A stretch of 64,000 bases of DNA from Belliella calami (lineage in GTDB: Bacteria; Bacteroidota; Bacteroidia; Cytophagales; Cyclobacteriaceae), in NCBI RefSeq assembly GCF_022549695.1, contig NZ_JAKZGS010000001.1, forward strand, positions 1-64,000. Reading direction: 5' to 3'. Below the pieces are notes generated by a model. It was not told the origin of the DNA. It saw only the letters and a list, made by a program, of their open reading frames with translations, and searched no databases. How positions within the stretch are numbered: position 1 is the first letter of the stretch; each line of letters starts with the position of its first letter. The position numbers and the translations under genes are program-made. This document shows positions 26,331 to 36,600 of this stretch, one piece after another.

Positions 26331-26862
26331 AAAGAAAGCTTGTTCATTGGTTTTCGTATTGGGATTGGCGCTAGTTTTCAATGCCTGTTCGGTCAAATAT
26401 AGCTTTACAGGCACCAATATCAACTACGAAATCACGAAGACATTCTCAGTAGAGAATTTCTTTAATGATTCGGGTGGTGGTCCAGCGAACATGGGACAGC
26501 AATTCACAGAATCTCTCAAAGATTTCTACCAAAGGAATACGCAATTGGAATTGGTGAGGTCAAATGGGGATTTACAGCTTTCGGGTGCTATTTCGAGATA
26601 CAATATCGCCCCTCAAGCCACTGTCACCAGTACAGACCCCAATGCACCTGACAGAGCAGGTCAGGAAAGGTTGACTATTGTCGTTGAGGTAGAATTCATA
26701 AATACCAAAAATGAGGAAGAAAACGTGAAAAGGAGCTTTTCATTCTTCAGTGATTACAATCCAAGGACAACCTCCCTTTTGCAAGTAGAAAGTGTTTTGA
26801 TTGAAGAAATATTTGAAAATATCATTCAGGATATTTTCACTGCTACTGTAGCAAATTGGTAA
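26317..26862 (+). CDS. lptE: LptE-like lipopolysaccharide assembly lipoprotein
   Basis: The ATG at 26317 gives a lipoprotein signal (LALVFNAC) followed by SVKYSFTGTNINYEITKTFSV, a start common in the Bacteroidota LptE family. The body has the expected small alpha/beta fold (YQRNTQLELVRSNGDLQLSG, then AISRYNIAPQA and RLTIVVEVEFIN). LptE plugs the LptD barrel in the outer membrane. A longer frame starting at 26269 lies inside the activator gene and is rejected. Its 14-base overlap with the activator implies translational coupling. Confidence 0.88.
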   Translation: MTLNKKKACSLVFVLGLALVFNACSVKYSFTGTNINYEITKTFSVENFFNDSGGGPANMGQQFTESLKDFYQRNTQLELVRSNGDLQLSGAISRYNIAPQATVTSTDPNAPDRAGQERLTIVVEVEFINTKNEEENVKRSFSFFSDYNPRTTSLLQVESVLIEEIFENIIQDIFTATVANW

Positions 26863-26898
26863 AAATGCTTATATTCGAAATCCATAATCACAAATGAA

Positions 26899-27714
26899 GT
26901 GAACGCTAACCAATTTTTAAATATTGTAAGTCAAGGTGATCAACTAAGTAAGGATCAAGTCAATCAGCTCTTTAAGCTTCACCAGAACTTCCCTTATTTC
27001 CAAATCCCAAATATTTTGCTTGCAAAATATGAATTGCAAAAATCGAAAGGTTCACCTTCTGATTTTTTGGCATTCGCTGCTATAAACAGTCCCAATAGGG
27101 CTTGGCTTAAGATATTAATTGAAGATCCGGATGCAATCTCAAACTTGACTTTTCTATCTTCAAAGCCAAAGGCTACAGATGCTCCAGAAAAACTAGGCAA
27201 TGCGGCAGTTTTGGAAGACGAATCTGAAAGCGAATTGGTACCCAGACCACTACCAGAGACAGATCCTTCAAAAAGGGTGGAAATATTGAAAAAGCTGGAT
27301 GAAGATTTAAAATCTAAAGCTTCCCTAAAGCCAGCTGAAGAGAAAGAAGTCGTTAAACCACGGAAAAAGCGAAGTGGACCGGATGATTTGATCGAAACGA
27401 TAAGAAAAAAGGAGAAAAAGGAAATACTAGACGTCAAAAAGAAAGAGCAAATAGATATCATCAAGTCTTTTAGTAAGAAGGATATAAAATTAGCTACGCT
27501 CAAAGAAATTGAAAATTTCCAGAAGCAAAGTGATCTTTCGGAAAACAGTACAAAACTCAATCCTGATCTTTTATCTGAATCTTATGCCAAGCTACTGGCC
27601 AAACAAGGAAAAAATAAAAAAGCCAAGGAAATTTATCAAAAATTGATGGTGAAATTTCCAAATAAAAGCACTTACTTTGCGGACTTGATTAAAGAACTAG
27701 AGAATAAAAATTAA
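26899..27714 (+). CDS. Cytosolic protein of unknown function with C-terminal TPR-like pair
   Basis: The start is GTG at 26899. The N-terminal 80 residues are helical (NANQFLNIVSQGDQLSKDQV, FQIPNILLAKYELQK). A long charged linker rich in Lys, Glu and Ser follows, including KKRSGPDDLIETIRKKEKKE. The final 50 residues (SESYAKLLAKQGKNKKAKEI, YQKLMVKFPNKSTYFADLI) look like a TPR-type helical hairpin. No signal or membrane segment is visible. It lies between lptE and secG, with secG 4 bases downstream. I recognise no assigned function; a scaffold or export-related role is only suggested by neighbours. Confidence 0.82.
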   Translation: MNANQFLNIVSQGDQLSKDQVNQLFKLHQNFPYFQIPNILLAKYELQKSKGSPSDFLAFAAINSPNRAWLKILIEDPDAISNLTFLSSKPKATDAPEKLGNAAVLEDESESELVPRPLPETDPSKRVEILKKLDEDLKSKASLKPAEEKEVVKPRKKRSGPDDLIETIRKKEKKEILDVKKKEQIDIIKSFSKKDIKLATLKEIENFQKQSDLSENSTKLNPDLLSESYAKLLAKQGKNKKAKEIYQKLMVKFPNKSTYFADLIKELENKN

Positions 27715-27718
27715 AAAT

Positions 27719-28099
27719 ATGTTTACTATAATTATCAGCATTATAATCGTATTAGCAGTATTGTTGGTTTTGGTGATACTTTCTCAAAACTCAAAAGGCG
27801 GAGTTGGATCTGCTTTTGGCGGAGGTGCTTCCCAGATCATGGGCGTTACCAAAACAGGAAACATCCTTGAAAAATCAACTTGGGTATTAGCTCTAGCAAT
27901 ACTTGTACTTTCATTAGTATCATCAGCATTCTATTCTTCATCTAGTGTAGACAACTTCACTTCACCGAATATCGAGAGTGCAAAAAAACAAATCATAACT
28001 CCATCTTTCGACAACAACGAAAGCATACTACCTTCTACCCCTGCTGAAGAAGCTCCAGCAGAAGTGACTCCTACTGAAGAAGGTAATGAGGAAAACTAA
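27719..28099 (+). CDS. secG: Preprotein translocase subunit SecG
   Basis: SecG has two membrane helices: residues 1-23 (IIISIIIVLAVLLVLVILSQ) and about 55-75. Between them is the conserved cytosolic loop NSKGGVGSAFGGGASQIMG, with the TKTGNILEKSTW segment before helix two. It associates with SecYE and aids SecA-driven export. A Pro/Glu/Ala-rich C-terminal tail extends about 40 residues beyond helix two, as in other Bacteroidota SecG. It is the last gene of the miaB operon before a strong terminator. Confidence 0.93.
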   Translation: MFTIIISIIIVLAVLLVLVILSQNSKGGVGSAFGGGASQIMGVTKTGNILEKSTWVLALAILVLSLVSSAFYSSSSVDNFTSPNIESAKKQIITPSFDNNESILPSTPAEEAPAEVTPTEEGNEEN

Positions 28100-28115
28100 A
28101 AGATTATTTTTAACA

Positions 28116-28151
28116 AAAAAAAAGCCCAACTTCAAAAGTTGGGCTTTTTTT
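28116..28151. terminator. Bidirectional intrinsic terminator after secG
   Basis: Stem AAGCCCAACTT (28122-28132) / AAGTTGGGCTT (28136-28146) with a 3-base loop, flanked by long A and T runs. It serves secG and the convergent gene ending at 28161. Confidence 0.9.
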
Positions 28152-28160
28152 ATGCCTTCT

Positions 28161-28868
28161 TCATTCTACATTTTTCAAAAGTAACCTTTTGCTAATTGGC
28201 AACAAGCTTTCCTGAATTGGAATTCGGTATCTTGAATGAATTCTAAAGGCAGCTGGGTTAGGCAATTCTTGGTAGTCCTTTACCAATCCCAACTTCATTT
28301 GCTCAAAAGTATTTACAATGGACAGCCTTACATTTCTGATAAATTGAAGCATAATCCCTTTAAACTTATCAATGCTATTCTGGAACAAACTCACTTTATA
28401 TTTATAAATCAAAATTTCTTTGGAGTCTTCCTGTGAAAGCATAATGTAACCTTCCTTCTGATAAAGCGGAGAAATACCAATAGGCTCAATCAACATTTCA
28501 TTTTCCAGAAAATCATAAATATCCTTGCCTTGTTCAATGTAATTTTTGAAATGGGGTATTGAATACTGTACAATTTCATCAAGCTGCTTCATCATATCAT
28601 CATCTATAAAGACAGGACGATAGTTCAGTTTCAGACTTTCAATATCAGGCCCTTCCAATTGCTTTGGAAAAGCTGCTTTCAATTGATTTTTATCCTCCTC
28701 AAACGATTTTAACCTTCCATAATGATGAATCAAGTCAGCTAAAGGCGGATAAAGCTTTACTTCCTTGAAGTTTGTATTTACACCTTTGAGGTAAGCCAAT
28801 AGAAGGTATTTTTTGTATTCAAAATCAATCCAACCTTCCGTAATCCAGTTTTCTGATAAATTTTTCAT
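28161..28868 (-). CDS. Protein of unknown function
   Basis: About 235 residues, starting MKNLSENWITEGWIDFEYKK at the ATG at 28868; an in-frame TTG two codons upstream is less likely. It is predicted soluble and largely helical, with no signal or membrane segment. Distinct stretches include YKKYLLLAYLKGVNTNFKEV, GIMLQFIRNVRLSIVNTFEQ and a C-terminal AFRIHSRYRIPIQESLLPIS. No catalytic motif is seen and I do not recognise the family. It is divergent from groES and shares the secG terminator. Confidence 0.78.
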   Translation of the reverse strand: MKNLSENWITEGWIDFEYKKYLLLAYLKGVNTNFKEVKLYPPLADLIHHYGRLKSFEEDKNQLKAAFPKQLEGPDIESLKLNYRPVFIDDDMMKQLDEIVQYSIPHFKNYIEQGKDIYDFLENEMLIEPIGISPLYQKEGYIMLSQEDSKEILIYKYKVSLFQNSIDKFKGIMLQFIRNVRLSIVNTFEQMKLGLVKDYQELPNPAAFRIHSRYRIPIQESLLPISKRLLLKNVE

Positions 28869-28957
28869 AATCAATTCGAATGAATCATATACACAGAAAA
28901 TTTACTAAATATCTGACATCAAAAAAACAATATTTACGAAAAATTGACAGATTGAAT

Positions 28958-29031
28958 GGTGGAAAATCACTTCCCTGACAGGAAAGATGAAAAGAATGCC
29001 GACTTTATGTCAGGAATGAACAACTTCCACC
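28958..29031. promoter_or_regulatory. Nested inverted repeat upstream of groES
   Basis: Outer arms GGTGGAA (28958-28964) and TTCCACC (29025-29031) enclose inner arms CTGACA (28975-28980) and TGTCAG (29008-29013). It is not the CIRCE element of HrcA-controlled groE operons. It may be an operator or a large imperfect stem. Confidence 0.35.
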
Positions 29032-29074
29032 AATTGGCACAAAAAGTGAAATAGGGATTGCATCATTATAGAAC

Positions 29075-29082
29075 TAACTTTA
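29075..29082 (+). promoter_or_regulatory. Possible -7 box of groESL
   Basis: TAACTTTA differs from TAnnTTTG only in the last base and lies 17 bases before the groES ATG. No -33 TTG at the usual distance. Confidence 0.35.
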
Positions 29083-29098
29083 ATAAAAAATCATAATT

Positions 29099-29377
29099 AT
29101 GTCAAACGTGAACATCAAACCTCTTGCAGACAGAGTTCTGGTAGAACCAGCTGCAGCAGAAGAGAAAACCGCTTCTGGACTTTATATCCCAGATACTGCT
29201 AAAGAAAAGCCTCAAAAAGGAACAGTTGTAGCCGTAGGTAGTGGCAAAAAAGATGAACCCTTGACTGTCAAAGTGGGTGATACTGTATTGTATGGCAAAT
29301 ATGCTGGCACTGAAATCCCAGTGGATGGCAAAGATTTTCTTATCATGAGAGAAGCTGACATCTTTGCGATTTTATAA
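29099..29377 (+). CDS. groES: Co-chaperonin GroES
   Basis: The 92-residue protein is of standard length, with the conserved start ([20 protein letters not shown]), the mobile loop ([20 protein letters not shown]) that docks on GroEL, and the C-terminal [20 protein letters not shown]. It caps the GroEL chamber for ATP-dependent folding in the cytosol. groEL follows after 43 bases in the same operon. Confidence 0.97.
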   Translation: MSNVNIKPLADRVLVEPAAAEEKTASGLYIPDTAKEKPQKGTVVAVGSGKKDEPLTVKVGDTVLYGKYAGTEIPVDGKDFLIMREADIFAIL

Positions 29378-29408
29378 TCATCTATTTTAACACATTCAAA
29401 AAACTTAA

Positions 29409-31049
<1,641 letters not shown>

Positions 31050-31071
31050 TCAACCATTCATGATAATATTC

Positions 31072-31104
31072 AAAAAGGGAGTCATGATGACTCCCTTTTT
31101 TTCT
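31072..31104 (+). terminator. Intrinsic terminator of groESL
   Basis: AAAAAGGGAGTCAT (31072-31085) and ATGACTCCCTTTTT (31087-31100) form a near-complete palindrome running into further T residues. Confidence 0.88.
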
Positions 31105-31130
31105 TTACAATTCACCTGAATTGTAAAGAA
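31101..31130. other. Second perfect hairpin directly after the groEL terminator
   Basis: TTCTTTACAATTC (31101-31113) and GAATTGTAAAGAA (31118-31130) form a 13-bp stem with a four-base loop (ACCT). It abuts the terminator stem and is followed by A residues, not T, on the plus strand. Confidence 0.7.
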
Positions 31131-31243
31131 AAAACATATCATAAACCGAAAAATACGAGGATTCTATTTTTATCATAAGATTATAATTGTAATTTACACC
31201 GTTAATTACCCTATTAAGTCCACTTTTATCTCAAGATTAATTA

Positions 31244-31618
31244 ATGCACTCATTTTACTCAATTATTTTAATTGACGACGATCCGATCAACAACTTGATC
31301 AATAAGCGATTGATATCAAAAATGGATCTTGCTGATCAAGTAGAGGAGTTTTTGGAAGCTGAAAAAGCGCTTGAAAGAATCGAAAAACTAAATATTGAAG
31401 AGAACACCTTGATTTTGTTGGACATCAATATGCCAGTGATGAATGGTTGGGATTTCTTAAATGAATATTTAAAAGTGTTTCAAAGCAGGAAAGATAGAAT
31501 AGTCATGCTATCAAGTTCCATCAATTTTCAAGATAGGCAAAAAGCAAAACAATATTCTTGTGTTGAAGGATTTATAGAAAAACCATTGACACCAGACAAA
31601 TTCAAGATCATCCTTTAA
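31244..31618 (+). CDS. Single-domain response regulator (CheY-like receiver)
   Basis: The 124 residues comprise only a receiver domain: acidic pair D11/D12 (LIDDDP), phospho-acceptor D60 (LLLDINMPVMNGW), Ser at 90/91 in the Thr/Ser position (VMLSSS) and Lys113 (IEKPL). No output domain is present, so it acts by protein contact or within a phosphorelay. No histidine kinase gene is in the window. The corA gene starts one base after its stop, which suggests an operon, though a functional link is unclear. Confidence 0.93.
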   Translation: MHSFYSIILIDDDPINNLINKRLISKMDLADQVEEFLEAEKALERIEKLNIEENTLILLDINMPVMNGWDFLNEYLKVFQSRKDRIVMLSSSINFQDRQKAKQYSCVEGFIEKPLTPDKFKIIL

Positions 31619-31619
31619 A

Positions 31620-32627
31620 ATGAATTCATCTTTGGATAATGAGGAAAATAGAAGTATGGAGTTGTATGTTTTTGGTGAGAATCATTTTGAGAAACACCAC
31701 CTTACTTCTCTTTCCCAACTTGACCAAAAAATCCAAACTGACAAAAAATGTTGGCTGAATGTCCACAAGAGTCATGATAAAACTATTTTTGAAGATATAT
31801 GTCAGCACTTTGACATACACCCAGTAGCGTTCGATGACATTGATAATTTAGATCAAAGACCGAAACTTGAGGACTTTGACAATTTTATATTGATTGTCAG
31901 TAAAATGCTGTACACAAAAAGTGACATTCACCATTTGGAAAAAGAACAAGTCAGCATCGCTTTCAATAAGCACATTGTCATCACATTTCAAGAAAATGAA
32001 TATGATATTTTTGATCCTATCAGAATTCGACTAGAAAATCCGAATGGAAAAATGAGAAAATTGGCAACAGATTACTTTGCCTACACCCTACTCGATACCA
32101 TCATTGATCAATATTATAGCATTCTCGAAATGGTCAGCAATCAAATCGAAATTCTTGAAGATGATATTGTAAGCCAAAACAAAAAAATCGAACTTGCTGA
32201 TATCTATAAGCAAAGAAAAACTTTACAGGAAATAAAAAGGTCTATTTGGCCAACACGTGAACTCATTTCATCATGGAAAAAATCAGACAGTCCTTTTATT
32301 ACTAAAAAAACAACCCCATTCGTAAATGACATCTATGAAAATACTGTAGAAATTATAGAAAATCTAGAAATGCAAAGGGAATCTATCACTACTTTGGTGG
32401 AGATTTTCATGACAAATATCAGTGTCAAACAAAATGAAGTGATGAAAACACTTACAATTATTGCCACCATATTTATCCCCCTTACTTTTATAGCTGGTGT
32501 ATATGGAATGAACTTTGAATACATGCCTGAACTAGGATGGAAGTATGGATATATCAGTAGCTGGGGATTTTTTATTACTGTTTCTATTTTAATGGTCATT
32601 TATTTCAAAAGAAAAAACTGGTTTTGA
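31620..32627 (+). CDS. corA: CorA-family magnesium/cobalt transporter
   Basis: The 335-residue protein has a long cytosolic N-terminal domain with helical stalk and two C-terminal membrane helices. The universal pore signature is YGMNFEYMPEL, preceded by MKTLTIIATIFIPLTFIAGV. The chain ends in the basic cluster KRKNWF, as in the family. CorA forms a pentameric Mg2+ channel gated by cytosolic magnesium. A second in-frame ATG at 31656 is possible, since the first 12 residues look dispensable. Confidence 0.93.
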   Translation: MNSSLDNEENRSMELYVFGENHFEKHHLTSLSQLDQKIQTDKKCWLNVHKSHDKTIFEDICQHFDIHPVAFDDIDNLDQRPKLEDFDNFILIVSKMLYTKSDIHHLEKEQVSIAFNKHIVITFQENEYDIFDPIRIRLENPNGKMRKLATDYFAYTLLDTIIDQYYSILEMVSNQIEILEDDIVSQNKKIELADIYKQRKTLQEIKRSIWPTRELISSWKKSDSPFITKKTTPFVNDIYENTVEIIENLEMQRESITTLVEIFMTNISVKQNEVMKTLTIIATIFIPLTFIAGVYGMNFEYMPELGWKYGYISSWGFFITVSILMVIYFKRKNWF

Positions 32628-32708
32628 TCAAACCAACAAAACAGCATCACATTTCTTAGTAATTTTTCAACAATAAGCTTATAATTGCGTCAAATTCACA
32701 TCTCTGTT

Positions 32709-33791
32709 ATGAATTCAATCAATTGCTGTGTCATCAAAATCGGATCTAATGTGTTGACCACCAAAGAAGGAAAACCTGATTTGGAAAGAATGAACCACTT
32801 AGTTTCGGAAATCTCCAATTTCCATAAAAAAGGAATCAAAGTAATTCTGGTAAGTTCAGGTGCAGTAGCTTTCGGAAGAAAAGAAATTTCTTTGCCCGAA
32901 AAACTGAATCCAGTGTTGAAAAAACAGATCTGGGCCTCTACTGGTCAAATTGAATTGATCAATAAATACAAAAGTCTGTTTGAAGAACGAAAACTTCAAG
33001 TTGCTCAAATTTTGGTAACCAAAGAAGATTTTAGAGATAGGAAGCATTTTTTAAACATGAAAAATTGCGTATTAGGCTTACTCTCCCAAGGAATCATCCC
33101 AGTGATCAATGAGAATGACACCGTTGCCATTACCGAACTGATGTTTACTGACAATGACGAATTGGCCAGCTTATCAGCAGCAATGGTAGACGCTGATACA
33201 TTGGTGCTATTGACCAATGTCAATGGCATTTATACAGGTTCTCCAGATCATCCTGATTCCGAATTGATCAGAGTAGTAGCGCAAGATTCCGAAGAACTTG
33301 CTTCTTATATTTCTGCTACCAAGTCATCTTTTGGAAGAGGTGGCATGCTGACTAAACTAAACATGTCAAAAAAGTCAGCAGACCTGGGAATCCAGGTATT
33401 TATTGCAAATGGAAAACAAGACAACATCCTAACAAATATCCTTGCCAAGGATACGGATTTCACTTATTTCGAACCAAAAAAAGCAAAGCAAAGTACCAAA
33501 AAATGGCTTGCCCATGGAGATCAGTACTTCAAAGGAGAAGTCATCATCAACCAAGGTGCAAAGTCAGCCCTTTTTGATCAGAAGATTAGCAGTCTCTTAC
33601 CTATAGGGGTAATCACTATTGAAGGGGAATTTAAGAAAGGCGATATCCTAAGGATTTCCGATGAGCAAGGAAATAGAATTGGCCTTGGAAGAGCTGAATA
33701 CCCTTCGAAAACCGCATTGGAAAAAATCGGACAGAAAAACCAAAAACCAATCATTCATTACGACTATCTTTATCTTTTTCACCATGAATAA
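32709..33791 (+). CDS. proB: Glutamate 5-kinase
   Basis: The amino-acid-kinase domain has CVIKIGSNVLT, VSSGAVAFGRKE, the substrate-binding INENDTVA followed by FTDNDELASLSA, and GRGGMLTKL. It is followed by a C-terminal PUA domain (GEFKKGDILRISDEQGNRIG). It catalyses the first step of proline synthesis, glutamate to glutamyl 5-phosphate. The ATG at 32709 is preferred over an in-frame TTG at 32685 because it matches the family's N-terminus. It overlaps proA by 8 bases (ATGAATAA). Confidence 0.95.
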   Translation: MNSINCCVIKIGSNVLTTKEGKPDLERMNHLVSEISNFHKKGIKVILVSSGAVAFGRKEISLPEKLNPVLKKQIWASTGQIELINKYKSLFEERKLQVAQILVTKEDFRDRKHFLNMKNCVLGLLSQGIIPVINENDTVAITELMFTDNDELASLSAAMVDADTLVLLTNVNGIYTGSPDHPDSELIRVVAQDSEELASYISATKSSFGRGGMLTKLNMSKKSADLGIQVFIANGKQDNILTNILAKDTDFTYFEPKKAKQSTKKWLAHGDQYFKGEVIINQGAKSALFDQKISSLLPIGVITIEGEFKKGDILRISDEQGNRIGLGRAEYPSKTALEKIGQKNQKPIIHYDYLYLFHHE

Positions 33792-35025
33792 TTCTAATAT
33801 CCTATTTTCGGAAATCCAGAAGTCAGCAAAAAAACTAGCCCAAATCAGCTCAGAACAGATATCTGAAGTGTTGGAAACGCTCGCCAAATTGACTTTATCG
33901 AATATAAACTCGATTATAAAAGCAAACCGTCAAGACTTAGAAAAAATGGATCCAAAAGATCCAAAATATGATCGGCTAATGCTGACCAAAGAGAGAATTG
34001 AAGCTATTGCATCGGAAATACGTCAAATAAAAGGACTTAATAGCCCCATAGGAGATATACTAGAAGAAAAAACTCTAGAAAATGGATTGCTTCTGAAGAA
34101 AGTAAGTGTTCCTATTGGGGTAATTGGTGTGATCTATGAAGCCAGGCCTAATGTGACTTTTGATGTGTTTTGCATTGCATTAAAATCAAGAAATGGTCTG
34201 GTTCTAAAAGGTAGTTCTGATGCAGAATTCTCAAATAAGGAAATCATGAAAATCATCCAAGAAGCACTTAAGGTCCATGACATTCCAATGGAAGCATTTA
34301 TATTGCTTCCTCCAGACCGTAGTGCCACAGATGAATTGTTGAATGCCGTAGGCTATGTAGATATCATAATTCCACGGGGGAGCCAACAACTGATTGATTT
34401 TGTCCGAAAAAACTCCAAAGTTCCAGTCATCGAGACAGGTGCCGGAATTGTCCATACTTATTTCGACGAGTCTGCAGATTTAGATAGTGGAAAATCAATT
34501 ATCTTAAATTCGAAAACAAGAAGACCTAGTGTCTGCAATAGTCTTGACTGTTTGATAATCCATGAAAGCAGGCTTTCCGATTTAAATAAAATAGTAGAAG
34601 ATTTATTGGATAAGAATGTCGAAATCTTTGCAGATGAGAAATCTTTTGAGATCCTCGATCAACATGAATTGATTAACCTTGCCAATGAAAGTCATTTTGG
34701 CACTGAGTTTCTTTCCCTCAAAATGTCTATCAAAACAGTCTCAAACTTAGATGAAGCGATAGAACACATTGATAGATATAGCTCTAAGCATAGCGAAGCA
34801 ATATTGTCGAATTCAGAAGAAAATATCGCTCTTTTTTTGAACACTGTGGATGCTGCAGCTGTCTATGTCAATGCTTCTACTGCATTTACAGACGGAAACC
34901 AATTTGGTATGGGTGCAGAGATTGGAATTAGCACCCAAAAGCTGCACGCACGTGGACCTATGGCACTAAAGGAATTGACATCATACAAATGGATCGTGAT
35001 AGGAAATGGTCAAATCAGATCTTAA
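33784..35025 (+). CDS. proA: Glutamate-5-semialdehyde dehydrogenase (gamma-glutamyl phosphate reductase)
   Basis: This protein of about 413 residues has the aldehyde-dehydrogenase fold: VPIGVIGVIYEARPNVT, KGSSDAEFSN, IIPRGSQQLIDFV, the catalytic cysteine in RPSVCNSLDCL, and FTDGNQFGMGAEIGIST. It reduces glutamyl 5-phosphate to glutamate semialdehyde with NADPH. The ATG at 33784 lies within the end of proB, giving translational coupling that suits the labile intermediate. A longer frame running upstream inside proB is rejected. It ends tail to tail with the DUF1275 gene, overlapping by 11 bases. Confidence 0.95.
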   Translation: MNNSNILFSEIQKSAKKLAQISSEQISEVLETLAKLTLSNINSIIKANRQDLEKMDPKDPKYDRLMLTKERIEAIASEIRQIKGLNSPIGDILEEKTLENGLLLKKVSVPIGVIGVIYEARPNVTFDVFCIALKSRNGLVLKGSSDAEFSNKEIMKIIQEALKVHDIPMEAFILLPPDRSATDELLNAVGYVDIIIPRGSQQLIDFVRKNSKVPVIETGAGIVHTYFDESADLDSGKSIILNSKTRRPSVCNSLDCLIIHESRLSDLNKIVEDLLDKNVEIFADEKSFEILDQHELINLANESHFGTEFLSLKMSIKTVSNLDEAIEHIDRYSSKHSEAILSNSEENIALFLNTVDAAAVYVNASTAFTDGNQFGMGAEIGISTQKLHARGPMALKELTSYKWIVIGNGQIRS

Positions 35026-35803
35026 TCCTTTCTAACCACATCTCTTTGATTTTAAGTCTTTTGCTCCCCCCATATCCTTGAAGCCTTCTTTTTCGCAACA
35101 GGAGGTTGAACCTGAATTTGATATAATCATACAGAATAATGAATATCAAAAATAACGAAACCATAAAAAATACTTTGAATCCCATAGCGAAGTAGATCAG
35201 ACCTGCTATTACCCCACCTGAGATATAGGAAACTGCTATAGTGGACAACAGTTTGGCTTTATTTCTTAACTCTCTATTTTCCCTAAATTTTTTCTTGGTA
35301 AACATAGAAACCAAAATTGCCAAATCAGTTGTCAGACCAGTCATGTGGGTAGTCTTTACGGCAGAATTAGAAATACTAGCCGTTAGCCCATTCTGCAACC
35401 CCATAGCCAATAGCATGATCGCGATCAAAATTTCTGTTTCGAATAAAGTCTCTTGGTAATAGTACAAGCCATAAAACCCTACTGATGACAAACAAATAGT
35501 CTCAAGTATCAATGGCAAAGCATGTGCAATGTAATTAGATCTACTACTACTTATGACTAAAAAATTTGCCAAAAAATTACCATAAAAGAACATAAACAAC
35601 CAAAAGAAAACCATCAAAACCTGATTCCAATTTCCTTTGGCAATTTCTTCTGCCAGAATTGCGTAATGGCCTGTGACATTGGATGTGAATGCAAAAAAAA
35701 TGATCAATGAAGTGACGTTTACCATTCCGGCTGAAAAAGCTGTCAAAGACCCTAACTGAAGATTATCTTTCAAAGTCCTTGAACTACTGTGTTTTCTTAA
35801 CAT
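35015..35803 (-). CDS. DUF1275 (YoaK-like) membrane protein
   Basis: The 262-residue protein has six or seven hydrophobic helices. The family signature is GLQNGLTASISNSAVKTTHM followed by TGLTTDLAILVS, and TAFSAGMVNVTSLIIFFAFT occurs near the N-terminus. DUF1275 members are inner-membrane proteins without assigned function. A basic C-terminal tail (LLLRKRRLQGYGGSKRLKIK) is unusually long. It is 3 bases downstream of a small lipocalin-like gene and is co-transcribed with it. Confidence 0.88.
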   Translation of the reverse strand: MLRKHSSSRTLKDNLQLGSLTAFSAGMVNVTSLIIFFAFTSNVTGHYAILAEEIAKGNWNQVLMVFFWLFMFFYGNFLANFLVISSSRSNYIAHALPLILETICLSSVGFYGLYYYQETLFETEILIAIMLLAMGLQNGLTASISNSAVKTTHMTGLTTDLAILVSMFTKKKFRENRELRNKAKLLSTIAVSYISGGVIAGLIYFAMGFKVFFMVSLFLIFIILYDYIKFRFNLLLRKRRLQGYGGSKRLKIKEMWLERIKI

Positions 35804-35806
35804 AAA

Positions 35807-36271
35807 TTATATTTTTTCAAATGTCAATTTTACTATCCCCCTTGCATTCAAATCAACATGGAAATGCAAAACAAGTCTATCTCTATTCAGCTCTTTGATG
35901 GTATAATATTCTGATATTTTGTCGTTGTGGGTTAGCTTTAAAATATCGCCTTTGCTTTTCAATTTCCAATCTACAAACTCCTCTTTTCCATCTTCAAAAC
36001 CTACTTTCAATGTGTTATCATCAATAAATTCCCAAACTTCCGATTTATGGATCACAAAGTTCTCTCCAAGCTGGACTTTTGTTTGATCCATCACCTCATC
36101 GATTGTCAAAGAATCAGATTGATTCAAAAAATCAACTTTTTCATAATCCCAAGATACTTCTTTCCATTCACCAATGATATCATTCATTGGCTGGTTTCCA
36201 AACTGAGTCACCATCAGAAACAATGATAAAGCAGTAAGCCCCATAATAACATTCATTACAATGCCTCTCAT
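35807..36271 (-). CDS. Small membrane-anchored or secreted protein with lipocalin-like pattern
   Basis: This 154-residue protein has one N-terminal hydrophobic segment (VIMGLTALSLFLMVTQF) that could be a signal or an anchor. The rest reads as alternating beta-strands: IIGEWKEVSWDYEKV, SEVWEFIDDNTLKVGF, GDILKLTHNDKISEYYTIKE, LNRDRLVLHFHVD. The GEW start and strand spacing resemble small lipocalin-like domains. This is an impression, not a family match. A second ATG at 36256 is possible. It forms a two-gene unit with the DUF1275 gene. Confidence 0.75.
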   Translation of the reverse strand: MRGIVMNVIMGLTALSLFLMVTQFGNQPMNDIIGEWKEVSWDYEKVDFLNQSDSLTIDEVMDQTKVQLGENFVIHKSEVWEFIDDNTLKVGFEDGKEEFVDWKLKSKGDILKLTHNDKISEYYTIKELNRDRLVLHFHVDLNARGIVKLTFEKI

Positions 36272-36600
36272 ACTTTAAACTTTAGAAATTTTCAAATCCT
36301 ATTCCCTATCATTTTAGTGTGTTTATTTTTCTAAATTTCGCTTTAAAACAAAATCACCCCAAAAAGATCCTTAAATTCTATTTGTAAAACCTATTACTTT
36401 TATTTTAAAAATAGATAAATACACAAAACTTTAAAATTGCAGTCTTTAACAAACTACTTCCAAATACAAAGCATTTATTTGAACAATCATAATTTATTAA
36501 AATACATACATTTATTGATTTTTATGACTTTGAGTTAACCACTTTATGAAAAAAATGGTTCTATTTTCAATAATCTAATTTAAACAAAAACTAAAAAAAA
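36272..36600. other. Non-coding AT-rich stretch
   Basis: No gene, strong hairpin or exact -7 box was found; it must contain the promoter for the lipocalin-like/DUF1275 pair. Confidence 0.4.

Noticed and set aside
32685-32708. Upstream TTG start for proB
   Set aside because: The added eight residues have no match to the family's N-terminus, and the ATG at 32709 gives the expected one.
33661-33783. N-terminal extension of proA
   Set aside because: The frame lies within proB; the ATG at 33784 overlaps the proB stop by 8 bases and matches the usual ProA start.
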